Positions 10,761-21,297 of a stretch of 22,828 bases of DNA are shown here, one piece after another. The stretch is from assembly GCA_020650975.1 (NCBI GenBank), contig JAIPMN010031175.1, positions 1-22,828 of the forward strand, written 5' to 3'. The translations under genes and the position numbers were made by a program. Below the pieces are notes generated by a model. It was not told the origin of the DNA and ran no database searches. It was given only the letters and a program-made list of their open reading frames with translations. Each line of letters opens with the position of its first letter. The first letter of the stretch is position 1. The stretch is from Apostichopus californicus (lineage: Eukaryota; Echinodermata; Holothuroidea; Aspidochirotida; Stichopodidae).

Positions 10761-11310
10761 TCGCTGACAATCATCTTTGGAACACAAGTATAAACCACAG
10801 CAGAAGTTGTACAACAAGAGATTATTTGAATTAATAATATTATTCTCTTTTAAATAATGGGGCACTCAAATATAGTATCCGTACACAATGCACTCGCAAA
10901 CTGAAACATGTTTGTAGTACGCATTTCTCTTCAGCATTATCACAATGTAAGGAATGAAATGATGTCCTGATTAGATTCAACGAGGGCGATCTTTCTATAA
11001 AGCTATAGCCACAATAGATTCAGTTGTCTTAATTGAAATATTCTTTCTTTATCTTTCAATCATAATGGGGGAAAACGAACACACAATTAATCTAAATTAA
11101 AAGTAACAGACTTTTTTTTTTAATGCTTCAGTAAAGCAGCATGAAAGCAGTCGATCGCTTTGTGCAAACTCTGCTTTTCAGAGAGTGAAAACCCACTCAA
11201 GTCAGGTTTGAAGATTCTTCAATCAAATATACAATGTTTATACTACGATTTCATCAAGGTAACTTAAACTTGTTTCAGCTTAAAACTATCATTTTAAAGA
11301 TGATGTACAT

Positions 11311-11495
11311 ACTGCTCAATCTTATCATGTACAAAAGTACTCAATCTTATCATGTATAAAACTGCTCAATCTTTACTGATGTAAAAGACTGCACAATCTT
11401 ATGATGTACAAAACTACTCAATCTTATGATGTACAAAACTGCTCAATCTTATCCTTTACAAAACTGCTCAATCTTATCATGTACCAAACTGCTCG
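11311..11495. repeat. 25-bp minisatellite, about 7.3 copies
   Basis: The unit ACTGCTCAATCTTATCATGTACAAA repeats, with its TCAAT core at 11316, 11341, 11366, 11393 (as ACAAT), 11418, 11443 and 11468, and a truncated eighth start at 11493. The period is 25 bp except one 27-bp step where the unit is scrambled (CTTTACTGATGTAAAAGACTG). Variants such as CATGTA/GATGTA and TGCTC/TACTC alternate between units. Confidence 0.9.
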
Positions 11496-12483
11496 GACCC
11501 AAAATCAAAAGAGGAATAAACCATATTTCATTAGAGAGAACGGATTCCTGACCAACTTTTCCAGCCACCCGTGATTCATTTTAAGGTAATATTTCATTAC
11601 AAAATCTTATCAAAATACATACAGTATATTTTGATAATTATTATCTGATGATATTCATCGATATGTCACCTGACTATCTTCACCGCATCCATCTGAGATA
11701 TAAGATATATTGTGTATAGAGAAAATCCACACACAATTACTGCAGTCACTCAACGAATCAAATTTCTAATTACGCAGACATTCCCGGAGCGAGAAATCTC
11801 ATACTCGAGGAAAAAGCAAAGGGGTAAAAGATAAAAATAAGATTAAAAAAATGAGATCTCTCTGCTATAACATATATATGTTTATTTCAAGGATAAATGA
11901 AGCCTTTTTGGATGACTCAGTTATAATCCTGAAAAAAAGATTACATTTCTAAACCAAGGCTAAGTTTTTCTCTCGACAGCGTGGAAAAGGAAAAAATATG
12001 ATGTATCTTAGATTAAAAGCCTCAAAGCGACGAAATCGGCAGTAAAAACAATTGTGGGGGAATGTTGTCAGTGTCTGAACAGATGTTAGGCAATTCAGCA
12101 GCCTCAGAGTGAAAATTATAAGACATTGAGGAAACAAGATGTTATAGTAATGAACAATTTTTTTCTTGATTTTCATTACGATTGTAATTTCTGACAGACA
12201 AATTTCGGGCAACACAAGTTTGTATTACAGATCAAACCCTGCATGTTTGGTTCGGTACATATGTAAAAGTCAGCGACTAAAATTGACCAAAAGGAAGGAT
12301 TTTTGGTAGTAAACAGGTACCTGATATCTCAGATAGGAATTAAGTAAGAAAACTTCATGCAAGGATGATAAAATGAAATTTGATTTAGTACAGTAGACTA
12401 CACTGATGAACCTTTAAGTTGCTGTTTTGTATTTTCTTAATTTTAGCACATTCTAATGTGTGAGGGGCCAGGAATTATGAACA

Positions 12484-12598
12484 AGGGAGATGGGTGAGGG
12501 AATTGGATGAGGGGGGATGGGGCGGGGAATGGGATGAGCGAGAGAGGGCTGGGAAGGGTGGGAATGGAAAGGGAGGAGAGGGAAAGGTGAAGCGAGGG
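12484..12598 (+). repeat. Long purine/G-rich tract
   Basis: About 115 nt dominated by G and A with more than ten GGG or longer runs (GGGGGGATGGGGCGGGG, GGGCTGGGAAGGGTGGG). Pyrimidines are sparse. Confidence 0.8.
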
Positions 12599-12795
12599 TT
12601 ACTTCCTTTGAACATGTTTTACGACTCCTGTTTATAAATTTTATATTGATACTGGAATGAATAAATGAATGAGTTAATGGAAAGTTAAAGGAGGATAAGA
12701 GAGAGGAGAGGAAAAATGGGGAAACTTTGAAGAAAATTATTACTGCATGAGAAAGGTTACTGATTTGTAATTGGAACTAAATTTTCATCAAAACA

Positions 12796-12841
12796 GGGGT
12801 GAGAGGGGAGGGGGAGGGGGAGGGTAGGGTAGATGAGGGGG
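12796..12841 (+). repeat. Strong G-quadruplex motif
   Basis: Six or more G3-5 runs with loops of 1-5 nt (GGGGAGGGGGAGGGGGAGGG, then TAGGG). This satisfies the usual G3N1-7 rule on the + strand several times over. Confidence 0.8.
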
Positions 12842-14400
12842 ATCACAGCATTGTTAAAAATACTCAGTCTGAAGATGATAGCATGGACATAAAGGATGGT
12901 TGGGATGTTCATAAAAATCACTGCATACAACAATAGCCACAATTTAATTCATTGAAATTACCGTCAGCTATATAACTAGTGTTTCTTCTTCATCTCATTA
13001 ATGTGCACATTAACCATGTAGTAAACATTTCCACAAACATGCATGTACATTGTCAGTTTATTTTTTCTAATTACGCATCCAAAATCCATTCCAGCATCAA
13101 AATACTATAATTGATGATGGTTCAAATTTGTATATCGTTATTTCGATTTGTTTGACTTTGCTCTATCTGGTGATATATTTTCAGATAATTCCCTCGCTGT
13201 GAACTCTTCCCAACTGACTCGGCTTCGGGGGGCTCTTCATTACCATAAATGAATTTCCAAGGAGGTCAATTGCCTCCTTAGCTCCTGTAAGCTACGTACG
13301 GGGAAAAAAATTGCAAATGAATTATTCTTGCAGGAACGACTACCTTCCGAAGAGAGCAGAATATATAGTGAAAAAAATGAGCGCATTACTGTACACTGGG
13401 AGTCATATTGTATTCCACATGATACTATGTACACAGGTGTTGTCTAAGACGAGTAGCTGTGTTAGATCTGTTAAAACAGCTGAGCTGTCATTTTTTGCAA
13501 ATTGTGCAACTGTTGATAAGAAATTCCTACAAACTTGCAGCAAACTTGCAGAGGGCTAAAATGTTAACAATTTAAACCAATTTTGTTTTGTTAGTTTAGG
13601 TAGGAAAATCAGAGTGCAAGTAAGGATGAGATATGTAATAAGCTGAGGTATGGAGTAGATATACTGGATATGAAGGTAGAGAAAAGTCTTTCGTTATGTT
13701 TCAAAGCAAATATCAGCAACACTAAAAATCAAATACACAAACACATCACCAGACTTCGGCCCAGCATGACTTCTGTAGCTTATATACGATCAATAAACTA
13801 TTTCAAATTTGCATATTGGACTATTTGGTTACACTTTTGTATATATTGAAAAGGAAATAGGTCTCGTAATATTGGCATCCGACATGTTTTTTCCATTATA
13901 ACTTACTTGACATATTGTGAAAGTAACTTGTGTGAAACCTTTCAAAACATACAATAAAGGATTGATTTATACATGTACTGTACACACATTTATTTAAACC
14001 TAAAAAAATCACAGAATATCTCTATTTCCCAAAGAGAGTGTTCTAGCATTATGCACTATGAAATCTACCTTAATATGTAATGACACAGAATGACATCAAT
14101 AAGAGGGACACAAAAGTGTTTTAAATATGTTTTTAGGTGATTGGAGAAGTAAATATAAATGAAACCATTCCTAATTGTGTACCTCTCTAAAGGTTTCAAA
14201 TGATAAACTTAGTTGTTGTCAGGGTGCTTCTTAGTTGTTGCTATGATAATTATTCTTTACTTCAAAGCTATTCAATTTGTTTTTGTCCTTACATATGACT
14301 GTGTGCTGAAAACTATCAAATAAGTTTACAATGAAAATGGTTTCTGACGACTTTCAAACAAGGTATTAAAGCACTCATCAAATACACTTAAATTTCTTAA
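12842..14400. other. Presumed intron, no gene seen
   Basis: An 82-codon plus ORF (13311-13559) overlaps a 64-codon minus ORF; neither has splice support or motifs. A pyrimidine tract followed by TTTAG|GTAGGA at about 13600 on the plus strand is a weaker look-alike of the 14.4-kb ratchet site, on the wrong strand. Confidence 0.45.
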
Positions 14401-14434
14401 CCACTTACCTGGAGAACAAAACAACAAAATGTTT
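14401..14434 (-). other. Candidate recursive (ratchet) splice site
   Basis: On the minus strand a pyrimidine-rich run (ATTTTGTTGTTTTGTTCTC) ends in CAG, and GTAAGTGG begins at the very next base (junction between 14409 and 14408). Known ratchet points in long insect and vertebrate introns have this form: a strong acceptor fused to a strong donor with no exon between. The strand matches the exon at 9226-9332, and the site lies upstream of it in transcript direction, where the intron must be at least 5 kb. By eye this is the only AG|GTAAGT junction with a pyrimidine tract on either strand. It could instead be the acceptor of an ordinary exon or a coincidence. Confidence 0.35.
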
Positions 14435-14707
14435 CTTTTAAACCACAAATTTGTGTACCAACCCTTTGTAAGATATATAGCTCATATATACTCAGAACTT
14501 GCATGTTAGGTCAAGATAGCCGTTCTCCAACAGCTGGATTTATTGACTAACGGAATTGTTGATTAAAGGTTTCTCTTCACTAGAACATAAGCTATTAATT
14601 CAATTGATGTTTATTTACACTTTACAAAACAGAAAGGAGGCCGTACCTGGAAAGGTTTGTTGTACTTTGAACAAATTACTGAAGTATTCAAGAGCGCTTT
14701 GTTTGTT

Positions 14708-14743
14708 CACACACACACTCACACATACACATGCAGACACACA
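14708..14743. repeat. Degenerate (CA)n microsatellite
   Basis: CACACACAC broken by CT, CAT and TGCAGA; old simple repeat. Confidence 0.8.
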
Positions 14744-15313
14744 AAGTGAATCTTTTGTTGGCATGTGAGATATGGTACTCCATTAAACTGCCATTATAAT
14801 GAGTAATAAAATTATTACAATGTAAGGAGGTCAGATATGTTTGCATTCTAGTGGTTTTTGTGTTTGACTCGGTTCCTATTAAAGTTATGAATATTTATGA
14901 GTGATTTCTTAAAATCTGTCCCCCCTAATTGGCCCCTTGCATAAAGTTCAAGGACTTCAAAGGGTGTCCAAAGACAATCAGAAATGACTATCCACAGGAC
15001 TGACATGTGACCATTTTTACCATTAAAGGATTTGCTGCGACTGAAACAACTAAAACTCTGGGAATAGTTTGGTTGTTGTCTCAGAAATAGCAAAGTCATC
15101 CTAGAGCTATTCACAGGAGAAATCTAAACCATGGAGGTATGGAAGGAATATCCCATGTATCTATTGGTCAGCTTGTATGATAAGACCGAATCTGAATAAC
15201 ACACAATTGATGTACGTGGAGTCGTGGACAACCTGTCGTGAGGTACCGTGATGTATCACACATCAAATTTCTGTACAACATCGTCAATATCTGTAAATGT
15301 CTTGTTACTCCTT

Positions 15314-15397
15314 CAAGTTTAAAGGGTGTGAAGACTCGCGCAAAAAGAAACGTCTAATGCCGGTAAATTTGACCTAGTTTCAAATGGGGTGTAACAG
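15314..15397 (+). repeat. 84-bp repeat, copy 1 (outer left end of MITE-like element)
   Basis: Starts CAAGTTTAAAGGGTGTGAAG and ends GGGGTGTAACAG. It matches copy 2 (15549-15631) nearly throughout. Visible differences are CCGGTAAATTTG here against CTGGTAATCTG there, the first being a CpG-to-TpG-type change. Confidence 0.9.
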
Positions 15398-15785
15398 CTA
15401 GAAGTGTGAGACACCACCATCGATCCGAGAAAATACACACACACACAGCTTGCTACCATCGGTAATTAGACACTTGTGTACAGTCAGTACATACAGCTGC
15501 GGCCAATACCCACAGCACAGTGTATACAAACAATGCAGCGATGGACATCAAGTTTAAAGGGTGTGAAGACTCGCGCAAAAAGAAACGTCTAATGCTGGTA
15601 ATCTGACCTAGTTTCAAATGGGGTGTAACAGAACAGGTCTAGCTAAAGATAACAAGGTATCACGTTTCATTACTGTACTGTCTGCATTTTGTAGCGACAC
15701 GAACAAAACGTCACTTGCAAGCAACGGAAAGTTAACTTTTTCAGATGGCCGCACGCTGTTTGGGGCGAGTCTTCAATGCCTTTAA
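15319..15785. mobile_element. TTAA-flanked MITE-like element with inverted ends and a duplicated left end
   Basis: An 84-bp segment at 15314-15397 recurs at 15549-15631 with only a few differences. Both copies begin TTTAAAGGGTGTGAAGACTC. At 15763-15781 the reverse complement of the same end appears (AGGCATTGAAGACTCGCCC) and abuts TTAA at 15782-15785. Left and right ends match at about 15 of 19 positions, including an unbroken TGAAGACTCGC. TTAA at both edges, with termini starting AGG, fits TTAA-targeting DNA transposons (piggyBac- or Kolobok-type). No transposase is encoded, so this would be a non-autonomous element. The extra left end suggests a partial tandem or nested insertion. I recall similar repeat sequence from sea cucumbers, but could not check this. 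Confidence 0.6.
15549..15631 (+). repeat. 84-bp repeat, copy 2 (inner left end of MITE-like element)
   Basis: Near-identical to copy 1, starting 235 bp after it. It is the copy nearest to the inverted right end at 15763-15781, so the simplest intact element would be 15554-15785, about 232 bp including the TTAA sites. Confidence 0.9.
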
Positions 15786-16247
15786 ATCTTTAGGTTTCCA
15801 AACCCATATTCAAAATAAACGTGTTCATTGTTAACTCTACCTGAATTGCTTCTATCATGAATTTAATTGAATTAGCCACTTAACGTAACTTAATTCAATG
15901 ACAAATAATCTTGTATTGTTCTTAATTTTGTTTGTGTTTATCTTTGATTGTACTACACAATAAATTTCACGACGGCTGTGGTCAGTTTCGTAGAAATACC
16001 AGAGAATTTCCCTTTTAACCCGATATTTTAAACGATTCCGAATTGATGAATTCAATATGACTTAACAACTCGATGCTTTGGCCAACTGACACTTAAGGAG
16101 CTAAGTTCGTGCTTCACCCGTACTCGTTAAACCTACGTGGTATTTCTCATGGTGTTTGACCGTGATGTAATGCAATCTTTAGAATGCTGTACTTTTGACT
16201 TTAAATGGAATAGATGAATTAATCAAACTTAATAAAAGGTCAGTCCC

Positions 16248-16410
16248 GTGATTTCATCATTTCCTGCACTCTGCGATGAGAACTGCAGAGCGCAGCCTGT
16301 CGGTACCCAGCGGGCGACGCTTCCAGATAAAATTGAATTAAAATCCAGGACGGCTGGTCTAATTCTCCTCTGTTGCCGTCGTCTCGAATCTATCATCTCC
16401 TTCCTCGAGT
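16248..16410. promoter_or_regulatory. CpG cluster, possible regulatory element
   Basis: About a dozen CpGs lie within about 160 bp (around GCGATGAG, GAGCGCAG, GTCGGTACC, GCGGGCGACGC, GACGGC, GCCGTCGTCTCG, CTCGAG), while most of the window has only a few per several hundred bases. Both strands are open here (+ 16248-16457, - 16229-16483), a usual side effect of fewer A/T-rich stops. A CTCTGC/GCAGAG inverted repeat (16269-16274/16285-16290) and ETS-like TTTCCTG and GATA-like CAGATAA words are present. A coding exon, an enhancer or an unmethylated promoter are all possible; no TATA box or splice pair settles it. Confidence 0.3.
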
Positions 16411-16457
16411 TATATCTACTTTCATTGATTCTAACAAAAACACCAAAGAATGTGTGA

Positions 16458-17892
16458 AGAGAGTCTTTAACATTGTATTGCACTTATACCTGTAGGTTGG
16501 ACGTGTATCTATCAGTAATCCGTCACGATTTGACTGTAATGACTTGTACCAGCAGATGGCAAGACCACAGGGTTAAAGTAGCTGGTACATCAAGATCCAG
16601 TGTACGTAACTATATACTGTATATACATATAGTCCACATACAACACACTCAAGAGATAACTCAATTAAATTATTGTTTGGCAGAAATACTTTGAACTACA
16701 GCTTATCTCAATGTAACATATATACCACAGGCATGGAATTACTACACTTGAGCGACTTGCTAAGAAACACAAGTGAATTTGAAAAGTACCAAAAAAACAT
16801 CTGCTGACTAAAATCAAACTCTGGCTGGCATCATCTTGAACCACTACACAGATCGGTTTCCATACAGGCTTTCGAGATCTGCAACCCAATAATACCTGCT
16901 GACAACAAGCAGTCATATATGCAGCCAGGGCTAATATGTCGGGTACAGGAAATCATGCCGATGCATTGAATGACAATTCTTTACCAAGTCTTTACCATGT
17001 GTGTACAGTATGTTAATTCTACATGATGTATTACTGGTAGAAAAATGTCAGTGCCCTTGTGTGTTTCTCTTCTTCTGCATGGCCGGGAACAGAACTAGCA
17101 GTTCAAATGGCCGATGAATTCTCTTTTACGGTTGTTAACAATATTTGATGAGTACGAAACCTGATAACTCGTTATATCATCGTCATTTCCTTCTTAATTA
17201 ATTATTGTTTCCCATCCTGCATCTTTTCTGCATTGTGTTATAATTAAGGACCAGCTCCAAGTATGCAGGCATTTACATATGTATATACTACCAATGGTGA
17301 GATCTATCCCATAACAGACCTGTTTATATTTCCTTCAATCATTCTCCCATACTATATACTACTGTTGCTGTGGTTTTAATTTGCTCCATCGGCTAGATAT
17401 ACCCGGCCATACAACCAGTATAAATGCAGTAGTTAAGCAGTTGTTTGGTGATCGTCTCCAATTCTCGTTAATCTTTAAACAATTATTTGATTATCGTCTA
17501 ACCTCATTCTATCTAGCAGCTAGCCTGTGTCAGTTGTTATAAGAAGACCACACGTCTATAGGTACATAAGCGGGCATACTGTGGTGGTGTCAGGACAACA
17601 GTTGATGTTTATTAAAGCATTGTGTAGTACTTAGGCTTTTTACACTATTGTCTATGTTATTTGATTTAGTAAATCCCAGGAGTTAGGAAGCCAGTAGCTC
17701 AATGTGTATACTAGATATATTGGCTGTAAACCTTCTCTTATCAATGATTGCTTAAGAGAACTAAGAGGCTCCAAGAATCATCGCCTCTTAACTCCCCAAA
17801 TATTACGGATGAGAGCGTTTAGTATTTACCCCAGTGCCTGACCATGTAGCTATGTAATACCTTCACTGTATCTAGTATATTACTGAAACACA
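16458..17892. other. AT-rich stretch, no gene seen
   Basis: Overlapping short ORFs at 16473-16694 (+) and 16665-16916 (-) lack motifs. No repeat family was recognised apart from TA-rich words. Confidence 0.45.
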
Positions 17893-17948
17893 TTCCCAAA
17901 CAAGCAAATTAATTAACTCCTTCCCAAACGAACAAATTAATTAACTTC
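17893..17948. repeat. 28-bp tandem duplication
   Basis: Two adjacent units, each TTCCCAAAC, then (A/G)A(A/G)CAAATTAATTAACT, then (C/T)CT. They differ at a handful of positions. Each carries an AATTAATTAA palindrome. Confidence 0.8.
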
Positions 17949-18109
17949 TTGGATTTACCATTCTCGGACAGCAGATACACCAAAAATTAGAAGTAGTTAC
18001 TTCAGCATAACCCTTGCATGTACACCTAATAATAGACCTAACTTTATAAATATCACTTAACTAGCTTTGTATGTACCATTTCATGTCTAAAATATCAATG
18101 GTTATTTTT

Positions 18110-18125
18110 GGGGGGGGAGGGGGGA
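18110..18125 (+). repeat. Poly-G tract
   Basis: Eight G, A, six G, A, followed by CCCCC at 18134 that could pair with it. Confidence 0.85.
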
Positions 18126-18301
18126 GAAAGGAACCCCCAGGGGCCACATCCTCTCCTGTTTACACCAACACTCACAGCTAAATCAATGCATAATGTTTAG
18201 CCATCTGTTTTTTCAAGGATAACGTAAGAACATACTGCTATATTGAAGTATCACGATTGCATGATATTTAAATCATCCAGCCTACGTATTAGTCCAACCT
18301 T

Positions 18302-18416
18302 GGGGGATCCGCTGGGTTCAAACATAAATGTATTTTTATCCTAAGTGTATCTTTCCATCACCTAACTGTACTGTAAATGCAGGGACGCATATCGCCATTA
18401 AGTCACACGATCCCCC
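18302..18416. repeat. Distant inverted repeat GGGGGATC / GATCCCCC
   Basis: GGGGGATC at 18302-18309 and GATCCCCC at 18409-18416 are exact reverse complements about 100 bp apart. Flanks do not extend the match, so it may be chance. Confidence 0.4.
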
Positions 18417-18476
18417 CTGTGGGAACGTCTGAATAGTAATCATGCCTGGTGACTGGTGTGACGTGACAATGTTTCG

Positions 18477-18492
18477 TATATATATATATATA
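18477..18492. repeat. (TA)8 microsatellite
   Basis: Uninterrupted TA dinucleotides. Confidence 0.85.
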
Positions 18493-20162
18493 GATGAATC
18501 CAGGTATTGGTTGAAATTATATATCAAATTTCCCAGCACTTAACAGATTCAAAAGAACCATTAGAATTCCTTTATTGATATTGCAAAGAAATCAATTTTC
18601 AGTTTTCCCTTAATCATGAAGACAGGATATTGATGGAAGATGATGAAAAGACTATAGGATATTAATTGGCATCAGCTAAGAGGATATCTCAGCATCAGGT
18701 TTCATCAACTTGACGGGTATAGATCGAGTGATGAATGTCTGCGAATTAAAAACAGGGTTGCCAGATCTTCTGTGATGCAGCCCGCCAAATAGGCTGCCGA
18801 ATTGGGTGAAGCGAAAACAAGAGAAACTAATTAATGATGTTATTCATTAATGACAACCGAACCTGTACAAAGGTAGGAATGATATAGGTTTTTTGCAATT
18901 CATTGCAATCGAGGTCCCTTTAGCTCCGAACATTTGGAAATGAAACGTGGTTAAAAAAATAGTTCCAATGTATTTTACCAACTCCAAAGGCCTATATAGA
19001 TGCAACCTTGAGTCGCAATGAATATTATCAAATCAATGTTCTTTGAGGGAATTTTAACAATATTCAGCTGATATTTCTCTTAAAATAATTGGTCAAATTG
19101 GTCATTTTATGGCATATTAAACTGCCACACTGACAATGCTCATTAAAGGCATATGAAATCTTACAAAGGACAGATAAGCTCATAAGCTCTTTTCCAATTG
19201 AAATGTAACACTTTATACCACAGTGCACTCTGGAGTAAATTTAAATAATAGAGGAAATTTTAGAAGTAAACTGAGCAAAATGTCATACAATTTATTGCAG
19301 AGTCCGTCTAATGCAAGAATAATTTATGATAATACCTCATTACTTTTATAATTATGCTTTTCATCTACATTTTTCCTAACAACATTTGATCCACTTTTTT
19401 GTTGTAGGCAGGTTGACAATGTACATGATACCAAGTACCTGTTTTAACTAGTTGTGTGGGACCATCTTAGCTACCATCATCCAATGATGTTCCATGCCAA
19501 AATTAGCTGTCTTTACAAAAACTAAAATCCTGTAATACTGCATTAGTATTAAAGTACTTTAATGAAAAATATTCAGAAAACAAAATACTTTGTATAAAAT
19601 CAAGAGTGGGGTATTGGTTTTTTTGTCTTTAGTGTTGAAACAAAGCTACCAAAGTTCCTTTTTAATGACACTGCTGTTTTGTTTCAGTATTACCACTGAT
19701 ATACAGTAACCCCTTTCTGTCATTATGGCATTGCAAAATGACAAAATGACAGCCTTCCTTCCCCTAAAAGGTTTTTATTTTAAAGGGCATTTCGTCTTGA
19801 CACACAGGCAGCTACAAATGAAATTAATAATCTCAAACAAGGCATGGTCAGTATTTAGTTAGGTTCCACTTTCTGAAATTCCACCTTTTTTATACCTATA
19901 TCCTTACCAATCTCTACATATCTTTTTCTCTCAGGACCAAATATCTCAACCTCATTAGAAAGCCTAGGATAAAATTCAAAACCCAGTTCGTAGGGAGAGA
20001 ACCAAAACAAAACAAAACAATTTGTCTTTTGTACAAGTACAGTCAGTATGTATCCTTTTCACAAATGCCAAAATCAAGTTAGGCAACCTTTTTAAGGAAA
20101 CAGAAGACTCCTATACCTGAAAACAAATCGCCATGGCAACAGACAGCCACTACCAGACGTTA

Positions 20163-20213
20163 GCTATTCTCCTCACCTCTTAACGAGGCCATATGTTATA
20201 GGAGGAGAATAGC
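20163..20213. repeat. 12-bp perfect inverted repeat
   Basis: GCTATTCTCCTC (20163-20174) pairs perfectly with GAGGAGAATAGC (20202-20213) across a 27-nt loop. The loop has a smaller CCTC-TTAAC-GAGG hairpin. No element boundary or target duplication is evident. Confidence 0.8.
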
Positions 20214-20708
20214 GGAAGAGGATAGAAGAAACATGACTAGGCACAATAACACACAGTAAGCAGTTTCCAAGAGATCATGTGGAGATATGGTATAGTTTTC
20301 ACTAAAGATAATAACTACAGATAAGTTTGTTTTGAAATCAATGTTATACAAACAGCCTGACATACGTACATTGGGTGCTTCAATTTTGCTTGAGCATGAA
20401 AATCATGGACTGCAACATTATGTGGTATGGAGAGATGTCTACATCATTCCTTCATGTTTAAAGCCTTAAAGGGGTGGTGAGAACAGTCATCACAGGAGAA
20501 TGAAAATCTGATGTGTTTGCAGAAAATATTTCCAGTTATTTGAAACATATATATACTGTAGATGTAATTTTCATAAAACTAATTAATTTTCAACCATGAA
20601 TGCAGCAAACAAATCAGCAAGTCATCTCAATATTTCCACATACAGTATAATAGCTGCATGCACCCTTGTATCAGAACAATGCTCTTTTCCATGGCAACAA
20701 AGAGGCCA

Positions 20709-20716
20709 TGACGTCA
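20709..20716. promoter_or_regulatory. Perfect cAMP response element palindrome TGACGTCA
   Basis: Exact match to the CREB/ATF full site, embedded in GGCCATGACGTCATCATAT. A given 8-mer with a CpG is unlikely by chance in CpG-poor DNA. No promoter is visible next to it, so function is open. Confidence 0.4.
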
Positions 20717-20825
20717 TCATATATGTCATCGTGATCCACCTAGTATTCACACTTATTTACTTTGATCTCAAGCTCCGGATCTGCAGGAGTTCTACCCGTT
20801 AGGAAGTTGATCTGTTTGGAAGATC

Positions 20826-20856
20826 AGATCTGGATCAGATCCTCTGCTCCAGATCT
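20826..20856. repeat. 9-bp inverted repeat with clustered GATC
   Basis: AGATCTGGA (20826-20834) and TCCAGATCT (20848-20856) flank 13 nt. GATCTG/CAGATC words repeat from 20809 on. Confidence 0.75.
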
Positions 20857-21221
20857 AGCGTCACAGCACTCAGATTTGTACTGTACGCAACACTGAAGTG
20901 TATAAAGTGTCATAGTTACTATATAGTACTGACAAAAACTACTTCATTTTGTAACCAAAATACTAAAAATGCATTATATATGCAGACCTAAGCTGTTATT
21001 ATCCCCCAAAGGTAACAGGAATTTACACACCTAAAAGACCATAAAACAACCACTTAGCAGGTAACAGTCTCAACATGTAGCTGTCAATTTGACGGAATAA
21101 AGAGGATTTGAAATTGATGCATTTAGACAGAGTTGATAAACGAACACTTGAATTAAGTGAGTCTCCAAATTAAGTCCATTAAATCACTTGTAATAGCTAC
21201 AGTAATAGTAGTACTGTATTA

Positions 21222-21290
21222 ACTTATTATTGTTTTACTTATTATTGTTTACTTATTATTGTTAACTTATTATTGTTTTATTGTTTTATT
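21222..21290. repeat. ACTTATTATTGTT short tandem repeat
   Basis: ACTTATTATTGTT starts at about 21222, 21237, 21251 and 21265 (periods 15, 14, 14), followed by degenerate TTTTATTGTTTTATT. It directly precedes the SINE-like tail and may be the inverted A-rich tail of a neighbouring or same-family insertion. Confidence 0.75.
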
Positions 21291-21297
21291 CTTCATC

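Larger units (their letters stand above)
9578..11310. other. Presumed intron upstream of the exon
   Basis: AT-rich, with AC and G-rich tracts and one RFX-like motif. No second exon with paired splice signals was found. Confidence 0.45.
18540..21221. other. AT-rich stretch with short palindromes and motif sites, no gene seen
   Basis: It contains an ATTAATGA/TCATTAAT inverted repeat at 18830-18851, the 12-bp inverted repeat at 20163, two CCATGGCAAC words and the CRE. A 68-codon plus ORF (20596-20802) covers the CRE and is probably chance. Confidence 0.45.

Noticed and set aside
16229..16483. Overlapping 69-codon (+) and 84-codon (-) ORFs as genes
   Set aside because: Both are explained by the local CpG/GC increase that removes stops; no motif in either peptide and no paired splice sites.
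17690..17760. tRNA-like words (AGTAGCTCAATGTG) suggesting a tRNA or SINE head
   Set aside because: No box B (GGTTCGANTCC) at the right distance and no cloverleaf pairing.
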